DNA of 52,593 nt from Gammaproteobacteria bacterium. Its GTDB lineage: Bacteria > Pseudomonadota > Gammaproteobacteria > RBG-16-57-12. Positions within the stretch are counted from its first letter, which is position 1. Each line of letters starts with the position of its first letter. Shown here piece after piece: positions 1 through 8,256 of this stretch. The stretch spans positions 1 through 52,593 of the forward strand of contig JAKIVC010000024.1 of assembly GCA_021647245.1 (NCBI GenBank), read 5' to 3'. The notes under the pieces were generated by a model, which saw only the letters and a list, made by a program, of their open reading frames with translations, had not been told where the DNA came from and searched no databases. The position numbers were made by a program, and so were the translations under genes.

Positions 1-36
1 AAGAACAACGAGGGCGTTATTCTGCTTCTTTAGCTT

Positions 37-63
37 GAGGGTGGGTGATAATCCACCACCCTC
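37..63. terminator. Hairpin upstream of the cbbL promoter region
   Basis: GAGGGTGG (37-44) pairs with CCACCCTC (56-63), an 8-bp GC-rich stem. No T-run follows on the + strand, so a rho-independent terminator for an upstream gene is only possible. Frame 1 reads open from base 1 to a TAG at 31-33 just before it, which could be the tail of an upstream gene. From 64 to 289 I see no gene. This stretch must hold the cbbL promoter and any CbbR site, but I could not pick a convincing -35/-10 pair. Confidence 0.35.
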
Positions 64-289
64 AGGCCAATAAGTGATCACTTTTTGGGGGGGTGATTTG
101 CGGTATTCTTACTTGCAGGATTTAGGTAAGAAGTAAAAAGGTTTGCAAAATAGTGAAGGGATCCTCTGTTTTCTATCCATTGGTGATCGTAGATGAAAAG
201 TATTGAAACTATCGATTGGCATTAGGGTTGAATCGTATATACTCTTGGCTTCGACGAATTCAATCAACCACAGCAGGAGTGAGCTGACT

Positions 290-1702
290 ATGGCAAAGAA
301 ATATGATGCCGGTGTAAAAGAGTACCGCGATGTGTACTGGGCTGCGGATTATGTTCCGCTTGATACTGATCTTTTGGCATGCTTCAAAGTTACACCCCAA
401 GACGGTGTTCCTAATGAAGAGGCTGCTGCTGCTGTTGCGGCTGAGTCGTCAACAGGTACCTGGAGTACTGTATGGTCAGAGCTGTTGACTGACATGGAGT
501 TCTATAAAGGTCGTGCGTATCGCATTGAAGATGTTCCTGGTGACAAAGAGGCTTTCTACGCGTTCATCGCATATCCTCTCGATCTGTTCGAAGAGGGTTC
601 AGTTGTAAACGTATTGACTTCATTAGTAGGTAACGTATTCGGCTTTAAAGCGATTAAGTTTCTGCGTCTGGAAGATATTCGTTTCCCAATCGCATTTGTT
701 AAGACTTGCCTTGGCCCACCAAGCGGCATCCAGGTGGAGCGTGACAAGTTGAATAAATACGGCCGTCCAATGCTGGGTTGTACTATCAAACCTAAGCTGG
801 GTCTTTCTGCTAAAAACTACGGTCGTGCTGTTTATGAGTGCCTGCGTGGTGGTCTTGATCTGACTAAAGATGATGAGAACGTTAACTCTCAGCCATTCAT
901 GCGCTGGCAGAATCGTTTCGAATTCGTTGCGATGGCAGTAGAGAAAGCACAGGCAGAGACCGGTGAAGTTAAGGGTCATTATCTGAATGTTACCGCTAAT
1001 ACACCTGAAGAGATGTATGAGCGTGCTGATTTCGCTAAAGATCTAGGTCAACCCGTTATCATGCATGACTTCCTGACCGGTGGTTTCACTGCTAATGGTG
1101 GTTTGGCTGCATGGTGTCGCAAGCACGGTATTCTGCTGCACATTCATCGTGCAATGCATGCGGTAATCGATCGTAATCCTAAGCACGGTATCCACTTCCG
1201 CGTTTTGGCTAAATGTCTGCGTCTGTCAGGTGGTGATCATCTGCATACCGGTACGGTTGTTGGTAAGTTGGAAGGTGATCGTGCTTCGACGCTTGGTTAT
1301 GTTGATCTGTTGCGTGAGTCATTTGTTCCTGAAGATCGTCGTCGTGGTATTTTCTTCGACCAGGACTGGGGCTCAATGCCAGGCGTATTCGCAGTAGCTT
1401 CTGGTGGTATCCATGTATGGCACATGCCTGCACTGCTTAACATCTTTGGTGATGACTCTATCCTTCAGTTTGGTGGTGGTACTCAGGGTCACCCATGGGG
1501 TAACGCTGCAGGCGCGGCCGCTAACCGTGTTGCTTTGGAAGCGTGTGTTAAAGCGCGTAACGAAGGTCGCGAGTTGGAGAAAGAGTCAAGAGACATCATG
1601 GAGGGCGCAGCTCGTAACAGCCCAGAGCTTGCAGTTGCGATGGAGACTTGGAAAGAGATCAAGTTTGAGTTCGAAACTATGGACAAGCTGGACCTTAACT
1701 GA
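290..1702 (+). CDS. cbbL: RuBisCO large subunit, form IA (carboxysomal)
   Basis: Catalytic large subunit of ribulose-1,5-bisphosphate carboxylase/oxygenase, which fixes CO2 in the Calvin cycle and is here packed in the alpha-carboxysome. The 470-residue length is normal for form I. The active-site motif [11 protein letters not shown], with the carbamylated lysine at about residue 193, is intact, as are [10 protein letters not shown] and the C-terminal [15 protein letters not shown] loop. The frame is open from base 203, but the ATG at 290 ([17 protein letters not shown]) is preceded by AGGAG at the right distance and matches the family N-terminus. It is the first gene of the cso operon, and being followed at once by cbbS and csoS2 marks it as the carboxysomal (IAc) type. 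Confidence 0.98.
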   Translation: MAKKYDAGVKEYRDVYWAADYVPLDTDLLACFKVTPQDGVPNEEAAAAVAAESSTGTWSTVWSELLTDMEFYKGRAYRIEDVPGDKEAFYAFIAYPLDLFEEGSVVNVLTSLVGNVFGFKAIKFLRLEDIRFPIAFVKTCLGPPSGIQVERDKLNKYGRPMLGCTIKPKLGLSAKNYGRAVYECLRGGLDLTKDDENVNSQPFMRWQNRFEFVAMAVEKAQAETGEVKGHYLNVTANTPEEMYERADFAKDLGQPVIMHDFLTGGFTANGGLAAWCRKHGILLHIHRAMHAVIDRNPKHGIHFRVLAKCLRLSGGDHLHTGTVVGKLEGDRASTLGYVDLLRESFVPEDRRRGIFFDQDWGSMPGVFAVASGGIHVWHMPALLNIFGDDSILQFGGGTQGHPWGNAAGAAANRVALEACVKARNEGRELEKESRDIMEGAARNSPELAVAMETWKEIKFEFETMDKLDLN

Positions 1703-1735
1703 GTTTGTCACGTCATCAAAGATTAGGAGAAAGTA

Positions 1736-2083
1736 ATGATTTCAAATAACACTATGGGTGATTATCGTACTACCCAGACTCTGGAAACTTTTTCTTTCCT
1801 GCCACCGCTGACGCAGCAGGAAGTTCATGACCAGATTGCTTATATGATCGCTGAAGGTTTGACCCCTGCGATTGAGCACGAGGATCCATCAAAAGCGACT
1901 AGCTACTACTGGACCATGTGGAAACTACCGTTCTTCGGTGAAAAAGATTTGAATGCGGTAGTTGCCGAGCTTGAATCTTGTCATCGTACATACCCTGATC
2001 ACCATGTACGTCTGATCGGTTATGACAGCTACACCCAAAGTCAGGGTGTCTGCTTTGTCGTATACCGTGGTAAGACGTGGTAA
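1736..2083 (+). CDS. cbbS: RuBisCO small subunit, form IA
   Basis: Small subunit that caps the L8 core to give the L8S8 holoenzyme. It has 115 residues, the usual size for form IA. Recognisable parts are [10 protein letters not shown] near the N-terminus, the [13 protein letters not shown] segment and the C-terminal [11 protein letters not shown] strand. The ATG at 1736 has an AGGAGA ribosome-binding site about 6 bases upstream. It lies 33 bases after cbbL, and the two are surely cotranscribed. An inverted repeat follows it, before csoS2. Confidence 0.97.
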   Translation: MISNNTMGDYRTTQTLETFSFLPPLTQQEVHDQIAYMIAEGLTPAIEHEDPSKATSYYWTMWKLPFFGEKDLNAVVAELESCHRTYPDHHVRLIGYDSYTQSQGVCFVVYRGKTW

Positions 2084-2097
2084 GGCGTGGTTGATGG

Positions 2098-2137
2098 ATT
2101 GGCAGTAGTGCTAACGTGTTAGTTAGTTGCTGCCAAT
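2098..2137 (+). other. Intercistronic hairpin between cbbS and csoS2
   Basis: ATTGGCAG (2098-2105) pairs perfectly with CTGCCAAT (2130-2137). An inner CTAAC/GTTAG pair extends the fold. There is no T-run, so it looks like a processing, stability or partial attenuation element rather than a full terminator. Its position, after the highly expressed RuBisCO genes and before the scaffold gene, would suit differential transcript levels in the operon. That role is inferred. Confidence 0.5.
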
Positions 2138-2170
2138 CAGGGTTTGTCAGTAAAAGATGGGGTAATAGTA

Positions 2171-4105
2171 ATGGCCATTAAAGATTTATCAGGACGTAAT
2201 GCCGCCAAAGCCCGTCGCGATGCGCAACTTAACGGCACAGCGACACTGCCGGCTAAGGCCAGCTCGAGCACTGCTCCACGGGTTCGCCCAAAGAGAAGTG
2301 TAAGTGCTGATAGCCAGCCTTCGGTCACTGTGACAGCCAAGCCAGCTATTAGTAACGCACCTCGTGCCAAAGTGAAGACAGCGAGTGCCGGTCGTGAGGC
2401 ATCACGCGCACGCCGTCACGCGATGTCTTCTCGTGGTAAAAGTGGCGTTGCCAGTAGTGATCGTCAGCGTGTTTTGGATGTTGCGCGCACTGCTCGTAAT
2501 AGTGCTCAAGCTCAAGATTGCGGTTGTGGCTGCAAAGGTAAAGGCGATTGTGGTGATGCCAGTGTTGCGATTAATACGGCGTCAGCGGTATCGACAGCAA
2601 AAGCATCGGCAACACCACGCCGTAGTCGCCATGATGTCAAGGTGGTAACGCCGAGTAGCGCAGGTCGTATCAATTCAAAGATGCGCCGCGATGCGATGGC
2701 CGCACATGGTAAAACAGGTGTGGATAGCTTTCGTAAAGGTGTTAGTTCAGCGCAGATGGTGCGCAAACAAAACCCAGATATCACCGGTCGTGAGTTGGCG
2801 CGTACAGTGCGTACTCAGCGAAGCGCAAATGGTGGTAGTCAAAGTGCGGTGCGCTCAACAGGTCGCCGTCGTCCAGAACGCCCTGGGAAAGACGTGAGTG
2901 GTACTGTTGTATCGCACAGCGAAAAAACCACGGGTGATGAGACGGGGCTTTGTCGTTCAGTTACCGGTACAGATTACTTCTCAAGTGAGGTTTTTACTGA
3001 GTTTTGTCAAGACGAGGCGCCCAATGTGCCGCGTAAAGTCGAAGCCAGTGAGAATTTGAGTGGTGGTATGATTACCGCGAGTGGCAAGGTGGGTCTTAGT
3101 GAAAAGGTGACAGGTAATGACCGTGGTAGTTGTAATGCGGTGACCGGTATTGAGTATGTGGGTCGTGAGCAGTATGACAACTTTTGCAGCAGTAAGCCTG
3201 AGCCAGGCAGTGCAAAAGTGAGTTTTTCACAGACTACACGTGGTCAGATTGTATCGGGCTCTAAGCCGGCAAGATCAGAGCGGGTTAGTGGCAACGAAGC
3301 AGGTTCATGCGAAGTTGTTACCGGTACACCCTATACCGGTACTGAGCATTATCAAAAGTACTGTGATACGGGTGCTGTCAAGCAAGTTGAGCTGCGCACT
3401 GTGCCTCCTGCGGCGGCTAATGCCGGGCGTGATATTACCGGTGTTCAGCCTGGTATCACTAGTTTGACGGGTGCTGGCAAAGGGGTCTGTAGCGAAGTGA
3501 GTGGTACGGCATACCTTGGTGCTGAGCAGCAAGTTGCAGCTTGTGGCGTGTCACCGGCGGCAGTAAATGAACCAGACTTTCCGCAGCCATTATCTGATGC
3601 CCCTTGGGGTGCGTTCAGTGTGGTTGCTCCCGCTCAGGCGAGTCAGCCTGTTCAGGAGAGTCGACCAACAGCGAAGCCGGAGACAGTTACCGGTATGCGT
3701 TATGAGCAAGGCCGCGTGAGTGGTACTTTCTCTCTTGGTGAGGGCAAAGTTACTGGAACGGAACAGTTTCGTTTCGGTAGTCAAAAGAGTCGCAATGAGA
3801 CAGTGGCTGCCAGTGCGAAGGTTGCACCGGTGGCAGATGTCGTCTCAAAAGTGACGGGTGAAGGTCTTGATGCAGGTTTGAAAATAACCGGCAATGATTG
3901 GAACCGAGGTGATCAAGTGACAGGGACGGAGGGTAGGTCTGCGGCTAAGCGCAACCCTACACGACGAGGCCCTGTTAGTGCGATGCCTTCTTCAGAGCCT
4001 AAGCGTAATGAAGATGTTGATCGTAATGATATCAATGTTACCGGCGGAAGCGGCAGCACAGAAAGTGGTGCCTTGGTAACGCTATCAGGCGGAGCCCGAG
4101 GGTAA
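2171..4105 (+). CDS. csoS2: Carboxysome assembly scaffold CsoS2 (short form)
   Basis: Intrinsically disordered scaffold that bridges RuBisCO and the shell in alpha-carboxysomes. The N-terminal region has four RuBisCO-binding repeats (about residues 7-18, 73-92, 163-183 and 204-218) with basic SGR..ARR-type helices. The middle region (about 240-460) has about four M-repeats built on VTG pairs and spaced cysteines, for example GSCNAVTGIEY. The C-terminal region (about 500-644) keeps the VTG and GTEGRSAAKRN motifs. A Cys-rich stretch CGCGCKGKGDCG lies near residue 116. At 644 residues it is shorter than the roughly 870-residue Halothiobacillus protein as I recall it, mainly through fewer M-repeats. 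The frame is open from a TTG at 2144, but the ATG at 2171 gives the family start MAIKDLSGRNAAKARR. I found no in-frame slippery heptamer for programmed frameshifting. Confidence 0.95.
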   Translation: MAIKDLSGRNAAKARRDAQLNGTATLPAKASSSTAPRVRPKRSVSADSQPSVTVTAKPAISNAPRAKVKTASAGREASRARRHAMSSRGKSGVASSDRQRVLDVARTARNSAQAQDCGCGCKGKGDCGDASVAINTASAVSTAKASATPRRSRHDVKVVTPSSAGRINSKMRRDAMAAHGKTGVDSFRKGVSSAQMVRKQNPDITGRELARTVRTQRSANGGSQSAVRSTGRRRPERPGKDVSGTVVSHSEKTTGDETGLCRSVTGTDYFSSEVFTEFCQDEAPNVPRKVEASENLSGGMITASGKVGLSEKVTGNDRGSCNAVTGIEYVGREQYDNFCSSKPEPGSAKVSFSQTTRGQIVSGSKPARSERVSGNEAGSCEVVTGTPYTGTEHYQKYCDTGAVKQVELRTVPPAAANAGRDITGVQPGITSLTGAGKGVCSEVSGTAYLGAEQQVAACGVSPAAVNEPDFPQPLSDAPWGAFSVVAPAQASQPVQESRPTAKPETVTGMRYEQGRVSGTFSLGEGKVTGTEQFRFGSQKSRNETVAASAKVAPVADVVSKVTGEGLDAGLKITGNDWNRGDQVTGTEGRSAAKRNPTRRGPVSAMPSSEPKRNEDVDRNDINVTGGSGSTESGALVTLSGGARG

Positions 4106-4128
4106 TCGTAAAGCGATCTATAGTGTCG

Positions 4129-4167
4129 AGTGGTGAGGTGCGGTTTGTACCTTACCCCTCAACTCTT
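4129..4167 (+). other. Hairpin between csoS2 and csoSCA
   Basis: GAGT plus GTGAGG on the left pair with CCTTAC plus ACTC on the right with small bulges and one wobble. It follows the csoS2 stop and lies about 45 bases before csoSCA. Without a T-run it reads as a possible mRNA-processing or stability element. The evidence is only the fold that I can draw by eye. Confidence 0.3.
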
Positions 4168-4212
4168 AAATAAAATGATGTTTAACAAGAATTTTGGGTA
4201 GGCGGGTTGAGA

Positions 4213-5718
4213 ATGTTCAACAAAAAGACAAATAGCAGGCGTCCAATGCAACGGCAACAGCCGATGCAACGGAATGCGCGGCCCTTGGGCCACGCGGCAG
4301 CCAGTGGCGGTTTGTCGAGTAATGCACCGCACCCGTTTACCCGCAGTGCTGAAAATAGCCGTCTGTTTGCATATGAACAGCAGGTGAAGCAGGCTTTTTC
4401 AGGTATTGAACCTTTTTTGCAGCGTCTTTCTGCGATGCAGCACGAGGCTGATTTTGAAGTGCGTGCTCAACAGCTTGCGAGTAGTGAGCTTGGATTTGAA
4501 TTGCCGGTAACACTGCTGGTTGATAGCTGGATTAAACCACTGGATATTGGCCAGCTCTACACATGGTGCGTCTTTGAGACCTTCCGTGGCATGTCAGATG
4601 ATTTTTTTGATAGCAAGCCGTTGGCCGATGGTGACGATGCAGAGTTTCAGGCATTTTTAGAACAGTGTGGTTTTCACACTCTAGATGTTTCACCCTGTGC
4701 TGATGGTCGTTTGGCCCACGTTATTCGCTATGTGTTGCGCTTGCCATATAAAGCAGTTCGCCGTAAATCATATGCGGGTGCCATGTTTGATGTTGATGAT
4801 AGCTTGCAAAAGTGGAGCGAGACGGAGATGCGTCGCTACCGTGAAGGGTATCCGAATCAGGCTGACGCACCGACACGCTATCTAAAAGTTGCCGTCTATC
4901 ACCACAGTTCAAGTCAACCCGATTGTGAAGGGTGTGCAGCACATGGTAGTGATACTCAGCGAGCGGCAGATGCCGCGTTGGAGCGCCTAAAGGATTTCCG
5001 CCAAGGTGTTGAAAATAGTTTTTGCTGTGGGGCATCAATTGATTTGCTGTTGATTGGTCTGGATACGGACAATGACGTGATTCGCCTGCATCTACCCGAT
5101 GCCGATGGTGAAATAGATGCTTCGGGTTATATTGATGCGGCTGAGCTGCATCAGGCAACAAAAAATTCTTCGGCGAGCAGTGCTGAGGCGGTGGTTGGCG
5201 AGTACCTGAAAAAACAGTGTAGCTCGTTGCCCAGCGATGGCATGGTGCAGTTGGCAGCACATCTACTCTGTGGCAATTTGTCGCAAATTGATTATGTACG
5301 CCAGTACCACAATGGTTGTTACCAGGATATTGGGCATCAAGAGTGTTTCATCGGTATGGGAATCGGTTTTGAAGAGGTACAGCTGCGTAACCTGACTTAC
5401 TTCGCTTACCTGCAAACGGTAGAAGAAGGGGCTAAGGATATGGATGTGGGTATCAAAATCTTCACCGGGTTGAATGCCAATCGGGGTTTGCCGATTCCTG
5501 TGGTGATTCGCTATGACTATCACAGCCATGTGCCCGGCGCGAAAGCGCGGGCTGAGGCGCGTTGCCACCAGCTGGATACAGCACTACGCAGTCGTTTTAG
5601 TGAATACGTTGAACGTGGTCTGCTGCATACGTTGTTGATGGTGCGGGATTGCAGTAACGATGCTAAAGCAGAGACGGTTGGTAGCTCTCTAAAACTAAAT
5701 GAACAGGTAGCTCACTAG
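4213..5718 (+). CDS. csoSCA: Carboxysomal carbonic anhydrase CsoSCA (CsoS3)
   Basis: Shell-associated carbonic anhydrase (epsilon class, a divergent beta type) that converts bicarbonate to CO2 beside RuBisCO inside the carboxysome. It has 501 residues. The CADGR zinc-site motif is at Cys162, a His pair at 230/231 and cysteines at 238 and 241. Together they supply the Cys-His-Cys zinc ligands expected from the Halothiobacillus enzyme. The basic, disordered N-terminus (RRPMQRQQPMQR) resembles the RuBisCO-binding tail of the family. An in-frame TTG lies two codons upstream, but the ATG at 4213 fits MFNKKTNSRR better. Its stop shares one base with the GTG start of csoS4A. Confidence 0.95.
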   Translation: MFNKKTNSRRPMQRQQPMQRNARPLGHAAASGGLSSNAPHPFTRSAENSRLFAYEQQVKQAFSGIEPFLQRLSAMQHEADFEVRAQQLASSELGFELPVTLLVDSWIKPLDIGQLYTWCVFETFRGMSDDFFDSKPLADGDDAEFQAFLEQCGFHTLDVSPCADGRLAHVIRYVLRLPYKAVRRKSYAGAMFDVDDSLQKWSETEMRRYREGYPNQADAPTRYLKVAVYHHSSSQPDCEGCAAHGSDTQRAADAALERLKDFRQGVENSFCCGASIDLLLIGLDTDNDVIRLHLPDADGEIDASGYIDAAELHQATKNSSASSAEAVVGEYLKKQCSSLPSDGMVQLAAHLLCGNLSQIDYVRQYHNGCYQDIGHQECFIGMGIGFEEVQLRNLTYFAYLQTVEEGAKDMDVGIKIFTGLNANRGLPIPVVIRYDYHSHVPGAKARAEARCHQLDTALRSRFSEYVERGLLHTLLMVRDCSNDAKAETVGSSLKLNEQVAH

Positions 5719-5969
5719 TGAAAATTTGTAAGGTTGAAAAACCCCTGGTGGCGACAAATCGCATCCCTGGCATGGAACACAAGCATCTGCAAGTTGTGTT
5801 GGATGGAAGCACCCGTATGGTCGCTGTGGATGCGGTGGGTTGTAATCCGGGTGATTGGGTGATCTGTGTAGGCAGTTCTGCTGCTCGTGAAGCGGCTGGA
5901 AGTAAAGAGTATCCGAGTGATCTGACTATTGTTGGTATTATCGATTATTGGGGTGAGGCCGAGGACTGA
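5718..5969 (+). CDS. csoS4A: Carboxysome shell vertex pentamer CsoS4A
   Basis: BMC-P family (EutN/CcmL-like) protein that forms the pentamers closing the icosahedral vertices of the shell. It has 83 residues, the usual CsoS4A length. It opens with MKICKVEKPLVATNRIPGM, has the conserved GCNPGDWVICVGSSAAR loop and ends DLTIVGIIDYW. The start is GTG, and its G is the last base of the csoSCA stop, which implies translational coupling. It overlaps csoS4B by one base (TGATG). Confidence 0.95.
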   Translation: MKICKVEKPLVATNRIPGMEHKHLQVVLDGSTRMVAVDAVGCNPGDWVICVGSSAAREAAGSKEYPSDLTIVGIIDYWGEAED

Positions 5970-6259
5970 TGGAAATTTTGCAAGTGACGGGCTCACTGGT
6001 TTGTACTTTACGTCACCCGGGGCTTTATCAAAATAGCTTGCGGGTGTTGCGAAGCAGCAGTGGCAAGTTACAGGTTGCAGTAGATACCTGCGGTTGCCGG
6101 GATGGTAACTGGGTGTTTGTAGTGAGTGGTTCTGCCGCACGTTATGCATGTGGTGACCCGACACTGATGACTGATCTGACGATTGGTGGGATTATCGATT
6201 TTTGGGATGAAGAAACAGGACAGACGGAGCCGTCTGCCGAAGGTGGCGCTCTAAGTTAG
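5969..6259 (+). CDS. csoS4B: Carboxysome shell vertex pentamer CsoS4B
   Basis: Second BMC-P vertex protein, a paralogue of csoS4A with the same layout: VTGSLVCTLRHPG start, GCRDGNWVFVVSGSAAR loop and DLTIGGIIDFW end. It has 96 residues, with an acidic tail of about 15 residues beyond the common fold. The ATG overlaps the csoS4A stop. In characterised alpha-carboxysomes both pentamers are minor shell parts and loss of both leaks CO2. The same role is inferred here. Confidence 0.94.
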   Translation: MEILQVTGSLVCTLRHPGLYQNSLRVLRSSSGKLQVAVDTCGCRDGNWVFVVSGSAARYACGDPTLMTDLTIGGIIDFWDEETGQTEPSAEGGALS

Positions 6260-6313
6260 GGCGCGAGAATTTTAAATTAACAAGTAACGATTTACCAAGA
6301 CGGAGATAGAGCA

Positions 6314-6616
6314 ATGAGCGAAAACAATTATGGTATTGCACTGGGCATGATTGAAACACGTGGTTTGGTTCCTGCTATTGAAGCAGCAGACGCAATGACT
6401 AAGGCTGCTGAAGTACGCCTGATCGGACGTGAGTTCGTTGGCGGTGGTTACGTGACTATTCTGGTTCGTGGTGAGACTGGCGCTGTTAATGCTGCTGTCC
6501 GTGCGGGTGCTGATGCCTGTGAGCGTGTAGGCGATGGCCTAGTTGCTGCTCACATCATTGCGCGTCCACACAAAGAAGTTGAGCCTGTACTGAGCATGAG
6601 CATGAACGCTAGCTAA
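6314..6616 (+). CDS. csoS1: Carboxysome shell hexamer CsoS1 (copy 1)
   Basis: BMC-H shell protein that tiles the carboxysome facets as hexamers with a small central pore. It has 100 residues in a single BMC domain: GIALGMIETRG, the EVRLIGREFVGGGYVTILVRG strands and the HIIARPH C-terminal part. Residues 6-93 are identical to copy 2 downstream. The proteins differ only in the first five residues and the C-terminal tail (SMSMNAS here). An A/G-rich leader (AGACGGAGATAGAGCA) supplies a strong ribosome-binding site. The order matches csoS1C-csoS1A of Halothiobacillus, but I cannot say which copy is which. Confidence 0.95.
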   Translation: MSENNYGIALGMIETRGLVPAIEAADAMTKAAEVRLIGREFVGGGYVTILVRGETGAVNAAVRAGADACERVGDGLVAAHIIARPHKEVEPVLSMSMNAS

Positions 6617-6659
6617 ACCCTGTAACTTTAAATTTTTTGATTAATGAAGGAGTATCACC

Positions 6660-6953
6660 ATGGCAAATGAAACATATGGTATTGCACTGGGCATGATTGA
6701 GACCCGTGGTTTAGTTCCTGCTATCGAAGCAGCGGACGCAATGACTAAAGCGGCAGAAGTACGTCTGATCGGACGTGAGTTTGTTGGTGGCGGTTATGTG
6801 ACTATCTTGGTTCGTGGCGAAACAGGTGCTGTTAATGCGGCTGTTCGTGCAGGCGCTGATGCCTGTGAGCGTGTTGGTGATGGCCTTGTGGCAGCACACA
6901 TCATTGCACGTCCGCACAAAGAAGTTGAGCCGGTACTTGGTAGCAACAAGTAA
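6660..6953 (+). CDS. csoS1: Carboxysome shell hexamer CsoS1 (copy 2)
   Basis: Second BMC-H facet protein, 97 residues, with the same 88-residue core as copy 1 but ending GSNK. Many codons differ synonymously from copy 1, so the identity of the proteins reflects selection rather than a fresh duplication. GAAGGAG lies about 9 bases before the ATG. A long hairpin follows the gene and may set the shell mRNA level. No third csoS1B-like copy with a C-terminal extension is present. Confidence 0.95.
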   Translation: MANETYGIALGMIETRGLVPAIEAADAMTKAAEVRLIGREFVGGGYVTILVRGETGAVNAAVRAGADACERVGDGLVAAHIIARPHKEVEPVLGSNK

Positions 6954-6970
6954 AAAGGCAATACGACGAT

Positions 6971-7026
6971 GAGTCAGGGTATGACTGGAAGTTCTCCCTC
7001 TTTTTTACTCCAGTCACACCCGACTC
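6971..7026 (+). other. Long inverted repeat after the shell genes
   Basis: GAGTCAGGGTATGACTGGA (6971-6989) pairs with TCCAGTCACACCCGACTC (7009-7026), giving a stem of about 17 bp with two single mismatches. The loop contains CTCTTTTTT. On the + strand no U-run follows the stem, so it is probably a 3'-stabilising or read-through-limiting structure. It separates the abundant shell transcripts from the accessory genes downstream. Confidence 0.55.
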
Positions 7027-7056
7027 AAAATCGCTTATAGAGAGGTGTCTAACATT

Positions 7057-7500
7057 ATGACACAGGATCCAGTCGTTCTCGGATATCTGGGACGCGGACT
7101 AAGCTTTGAGTTGTCTGCGGTACAGCAGTATATGTCGCTGGCAAAGCTATTAGAGCTACGTGGTATGCCTCAGGCCGGGAAGAAGTTCCGACATGAAGCA
7201 ATGACTGAAATGGAGCATGTAGAGCGCCTGATTGGTCGAATGCTGGCTTTGGGGGTTTCGCCCAACACCAGTTGTCTAAAACGCCCGCGCCTTAACGGTG
7301 CGCTACCAGAGCTGATTAAACATATCGGTGACCTGGAGGGTGAGATTATCAATTTTTATGAACAGGCCGTGCTCTATTGCAGCCAACGCCAGGATCATGA
7401 AAACCGAATTTTTTTTGCAGCGTTGCTCAAAGATGAGCAGCAACATGCTACTGAGCTTAATAGCTGGTGGCAGAGCATCATGGAAGAGAAATCCATTTAG
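7057..7500 (+). CDS. Carboxysome-associated ferritin-like (bacterioferritin-like) protein
   Basis: Four-helix ferritin-like protein, 147 residues, of the bacterioferritin-like type often found just after the csoS1 genes. Metal-site features of the fold are visible: ELSAVQQYM in helix A, EAMTEMEHVERL in helix B, DLEGEIINFYEQAV in helix C and LLKDEQQHATEL in helix D. The frame opens at a GTG at 7045, but AGAGG overlaps that codon, so the ATG at 7057 is more likely. The role in carboxysomes (iron or redox handling) is not settled, and its place in the operon is the main clue. Confidence 0.85.
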   Translation: MTQDPVVLGYLGRGLSFELSAVQQYMSLAKLLELRGMPQAGKKFRHEAMTEMEHVERLIGRMLALGVSPNTSCLKRPRLNGALPELIKHIGDLEGEIINFYEQAVLYCSQRQDHENRIFFAALLKDEQQHATELNSWWQSIMEEKSI

Positions 7501-7535
7501 CATATAGATTAGTGAGTTGATCGAGGAGAGACACC

Positions 7536-7811
7536 ATGGGCTTGAATTGGAGTTTGCGAAAAAACCCAGTACGCCTTGAATGCCGTGTTGAGTTTTCTGA
7601 TTATGATGAGACTCGTGACTTTCTTGATCGTGCTGCGGAGTTAGCGGAAAAGCAAGGATACTATCCTGATATGAGCTTTGGCCGGACTCATGTCTCAATA
7701 ACACTCAGTCCGCAGGATGACTCAGGCATTATCAGTGATGAGTTGAAAGGCTATGCCGATTTGATGGACGAGTTAGTCTCCACTGAGCAGACTGTCGACG
7801 AAACCAAGTGA
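7536..7811 (+). CDS. Alpha-carboxysome RuBisCO assembly factor acRAF (PCD-like)
   Basis: Small pterin-4a-carbinolamine dehydratase-like protein, 91 residues. In alpha-carboxysome operons this family acts as a RuBisCO assembly chaperone (acRAF) rather than as a dehydratase. The RVEFSDYDETRDFLDRAAELAEKQGYYPDMSFGRTHVSITL segment (residues about 17-57) shows the PCD fold, with an acidic tail after it. GAGGAGAGA precedes the ATG. The position between the ferritin-like and McdB-like genes is typical. No cbbQ/cbbO activase pair is in the window. Confidence 0.88.
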   Translation: MGLNWSLRKNPVRLECRVEFSDYDETRDFLDRAAELAEKQGYYPDMSFGRTHVSITLSPQDDSGIISDELKGYADLMDELVSTEQTVDETK

Positions 7812-7833
7812 TTAATGGCAAAAGGATAACAAA

Positions 7834-8130
7834 ATGACTGTTAATGAAAAAAAAGAGGGTGGCTCAAAAAGTACCACAGTAGCCGCAAAACCGGTGGCTA
7901 CAAAATCCCCCACAGTTGCCAAGCCGCAGCCTAAAAAGGCAACTCCAACTACCCGTGCTAAGTCGAAACCATCAACAGCTACGGTTGCGCCCAAGAAACC
8001 CCAGGCAAAAAAGCCGACCCCCGCAGCGGCCAAAAAGTCGTCTGCCACAAGAACTGTTGCTCGCTCTAAGGTGCAGAGTTCAGAAAGCCCAGATTCAATG
8101 TCTATTTCTAGCCGAGTTTGGCCTGATTAA
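7834..8130 (+). CDS. McdB-like carboxysome positioning protein (no adjacent McdA)
   Basis: Disordered basic protein of 98 residues, rich in Lys, Ala, Pro and Thr, with repeated KPxxKKxT-like segments. It ends SSRVWPD. Alpha-carboxysome McdB proteins are disordered, lie at this point of cso operons and, as I recall, carry a nearly invariant tryptophan near the C-terminus. A second ORF at 51112-51264 ends RTWPD and follows an McdA-like ATPase, which supports this reading. AAAGGA precedes the ATG. The usual McdA gene is missing from this operon. The alternative is a histone-H1-like basic protein, but the WPD end argues against that. Confidence 0.68.
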   Translation: MTVNEKKEGGSKSTTVAAKPVATKSPTVAKPQPKKATPTTRAKSKPSTATVAPKKPQAKKPTPAAAKKSSATRTVARSKVQSSESPDSMSISSRVWPD

Positions 8131-8256
8131 AATAGCTAATGTGTCGTTGCGCTGATCATTCATATGTCTGGTTTTATTTATAACGAAACCATAACTGTCC
8201 TGAGACAATGTAGGTTGTTTTGGCACCACCTAACGGTGAGTGTAAGGAGCTAAAAA

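Noticed and set aside
203-289. N-terminal extension of RuBisCO large subunit
   Set aside because: The 29 extra codons do not match the family, and a good ribosome-binding site stands before the ATG at 290.
2922-2928. AAAAAAC slippery heptamer in csoS2 as a programmed frameshift site
   Set aside because: The reading frame splits it as GAA AAA ACC, not A-AAA-AAC, so it is out of phase for -1 slippage, and it lies ahead of the M-repeats rather than before the C-terminal region.
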